From: Planctomycetaceae bacterium | Lineage (GTDB): Bacteria > Planctomycetota > Planctomycetia > Isosphaerales > Isosphaeraceae | Length of the DNA: 6,941 nucleotides | Direction: 5' to 3' | NCBI GenBank assembly: GCA_019232645.1 | Contig: JAFANO010000004.1 | Coordinates: 1-6,941 of the forward strand | Part shown: piece after piece, positions 5,875 to 6,941 of the stretch | Position numbering within the stretch: position 1 is the stretch's first letter | Layout of the letters: the number at the start of each line of letters is the position of its first letter | The notes under the pieces: generated by a model | Told to the model about the DNA's origin: nothing | Databases searched by the model: none | What the model saw: only the letters and a program-made list of their open reading frames with translations | Position numbers and translations under genes: made by a program

Positions 5875-6941
5875 GCATCACGTCCGGCCGAACCTCCGTC
5901 ATCCTGGTGCTGGCCACGCTGGTCCTCCCGGGCGCGGGGCCGCCCGAGGTGGTCCGCGTCCGCGTCCCCGCGTCCAAGGTCGGCGCGTGGTTCCCGCCGG
6001 GGACGGAGACGCACGGACTGGCGGCCGATCGATTCGAGGCGCTCGTCCGGACGGCTCGAGAGGGCGCGGCGCGGCGGGCGCGCTCGGCGCCGCCGCGACT
6101 GCTCCGGGCGCGCCACTTCGCGCGGTGGGAGTCGGGGGTGCTGGTCGGGCGATCGGAGCTGGTGGTCGAGCCCTCGGCGGCGGGGCCCTCGGCGTTGGTG
6201 CTCGAGCCCTGGACGCCCGCGATCGAGCCCCCGGAGGACGGGTCGACCCCGCTCCGTGTCCAGGACTCGGGCCGAACGACGCTCCTGGTCGAGGCCTCCG
6301 AGGTTACGACGCTCGAGCTTCCCTGGCAGCTCCTCGCCCGGCCTTGGTCCAAAGGGCGAGGCTTCAGCCTGGGCCTGCCCGCGACCGACACGGCCAGCCT
6401 CAGGCTCGAGCTGCCCGAGGGCTGGGTGCCCGAGGGGCCGGAGGGGATCCGCCAGGGGCCGGACCCTTGCCCCGGGACCGGGCGGGCCACCTGGCGGTTC
6501 GACTGCACGGTGGGCCTGATCGACCTCCGACTCCGCGCGCGGGACGAGGGCCGCGACCCGCCACGCGACCCCCGGATCTGGGTCTCCGGTCCGACCCGGA
6601 TCGAGCTCGGGGAGGCGTCGGCGAGCTGGACGACGGAGTGGTCGGTGAGCGTCGAGCCCCGAGGGCCCCGGCGGTTCGCGTTCGAGCTCGATCCAGGCCT
6701 CGAGCTCATCGACGTGAACGGACCAGGGGTGGCCGAGACTCGGGTCGAGCCACTCGGTCCCGCGGCTCGGGTGGTGGTCGCGCTGGGGCGCGACGTCACC
6801 GGCCCGACTCCCGTGACGATCCGGGCCACCGCGCCGGTGCCGGCCGAGGGGACCTGGTCGGTCCCGGCCGCCCGGCCGCTCGATGCGCTCTGGACGGGGG
6901 GCGTGACGACCGTGCGGCTCGACGGGTCGCGGGCCTTGCGG
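5871..6941 (+). CDS. Second secreted beta-repeat protein, paralogous in layout to its neighbour (3' end outside window)
   Basis: The frame is open from GTG 5871 to the right edge, 357 codons, without a stop, so the gene continues. No known family is recognised. The first residues, MSITSGRTSVILVLATLVLPGAG, resemble a signal peptide with a weakly basic start and a core at about 9-19. VRVRVPASKVGAWFPPGTE (28-46) parallels the opening segment of the upstream protein. A WESGVLVGRSELVVEP segment follows, then DSGRTTLLVEASEVTTLELP and GFSLGLPATDTASLRLELPE, each with a counterpart in the same order upstream. A beta module at about 247-324 (WTTEWSVSVEPRGPRRFAFE, then LDPGLELIDVNGPGV) matches the repeat unit of the neighbour. 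The start overlaps the upstream stop as GTGA, so the two are almost certainly one operon and are likely made in fixed ratio. Composition and codon use match the neighbour. Whether this protein also ends in membrane helices cannot be seen. Confidence 0.82.
   Translation, partial: MSITSGRTSVILVLATLVLPGAGPPEVVRVRVPASKVGAWFPPGTETHGLAADRFEALVRTAREGAARRARSAPPRLLRARHFARWESGVLVGRSELVVEPSAAGPSALVLEPWTPAIEPPEDGSTPLRVQDSGRTTLLVEASEVTTLELPWQLLARPWSKGRGFSLGLPATDTASLRLELPEGWVPEGPEGIRQGPDPCPGTGRATWRFDCTVGLIDLRLRARDEGRDPPRDPRIWVSGPTRIELGEASASWTTEWSVSVEPRGPRRFAFELDPGLELIDVNGPGVAETRVEPLGPAARVVVALGRDVTGPTPVTIRATAPVPAEGTWSVPAARPLDALWTGGVTTVRLDGSRALR

Noticed and set aside
5687..6829. A 380-codon - strand open frame opposite the second secreted protein
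   Set aside because: Ser/Arg/Pro/Gly-rich shadow; the + strand frame has the better start, coupling and similarity to its neighbour.

Overview
The window is about 70% GC with strong G/C preference at third codon positions. The gene content and protein style (a McsB-type arginine kinase, very large Arg/Gly/Pro-rich secreted beta-rich proteins, TTG and GTG starts, wide degraded spacers) suggest a planctomycete, most likely of the Isosphaeraceae. That assignment is inference from style, not from a marker gene. All intact genes read on the + strand.

Layout. (1) Bases 3-515 are the C-terminal 170 residues of McsB, the protein-arginine kinase, cut off at the left edge. (2) Bases 516-1247 hold no intact gene. 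A GC hairpin sits directly after the mcsB stop and a nested inverted repeat lies at 615-650. A broken + strand reading frame of unknown type runs through about 678-966. A - strand remnant at 935-1165 keeps a ribosome binding site, a Tat-like lipoprotein leader and the first residues of what looks like a sulfite-oxidase-type molybdopterin oxidoreductase. (3) Bases 1248-2048 are a complete inositol-monophosphatase-family phosphatase with all metal-binding motifs, starting at TTG behind a strong Shine-Dalgarno. (4) Bases 2049-2376 are non-coding and contain two foldable elements, a 10-bp hairpin at 2114-2146 and a three-stem, tRNA-sized fold at 2234-2311. (5) Bases 2377-5874 encode a secreted, membrane-anchored 1165-residue protein of unknown function. 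(6) A second secreted protein starts at 5871, overlaps the previous stop by GTGA and runs off the right edge.

The most interesting part is the pair at 2377-6941. By eye the two proteins share the same N-terminal order of segments, and both contain a repeated beta-strand module: four copies in the first and at least one in the second. They look like tandem paralogues, translationally coupled, that may form one envelope complex. The first has a signal peptide, about 980 residues outside the membrane, a Trp/Tyr-rich segment, three membrane helices and an Arg-rich cytoplasmic tail. I recognise no named family for either, and no enzymatic motif is visible.

No CRISPR array, insertion sequence, rRNA or genuine tRNA is visible.
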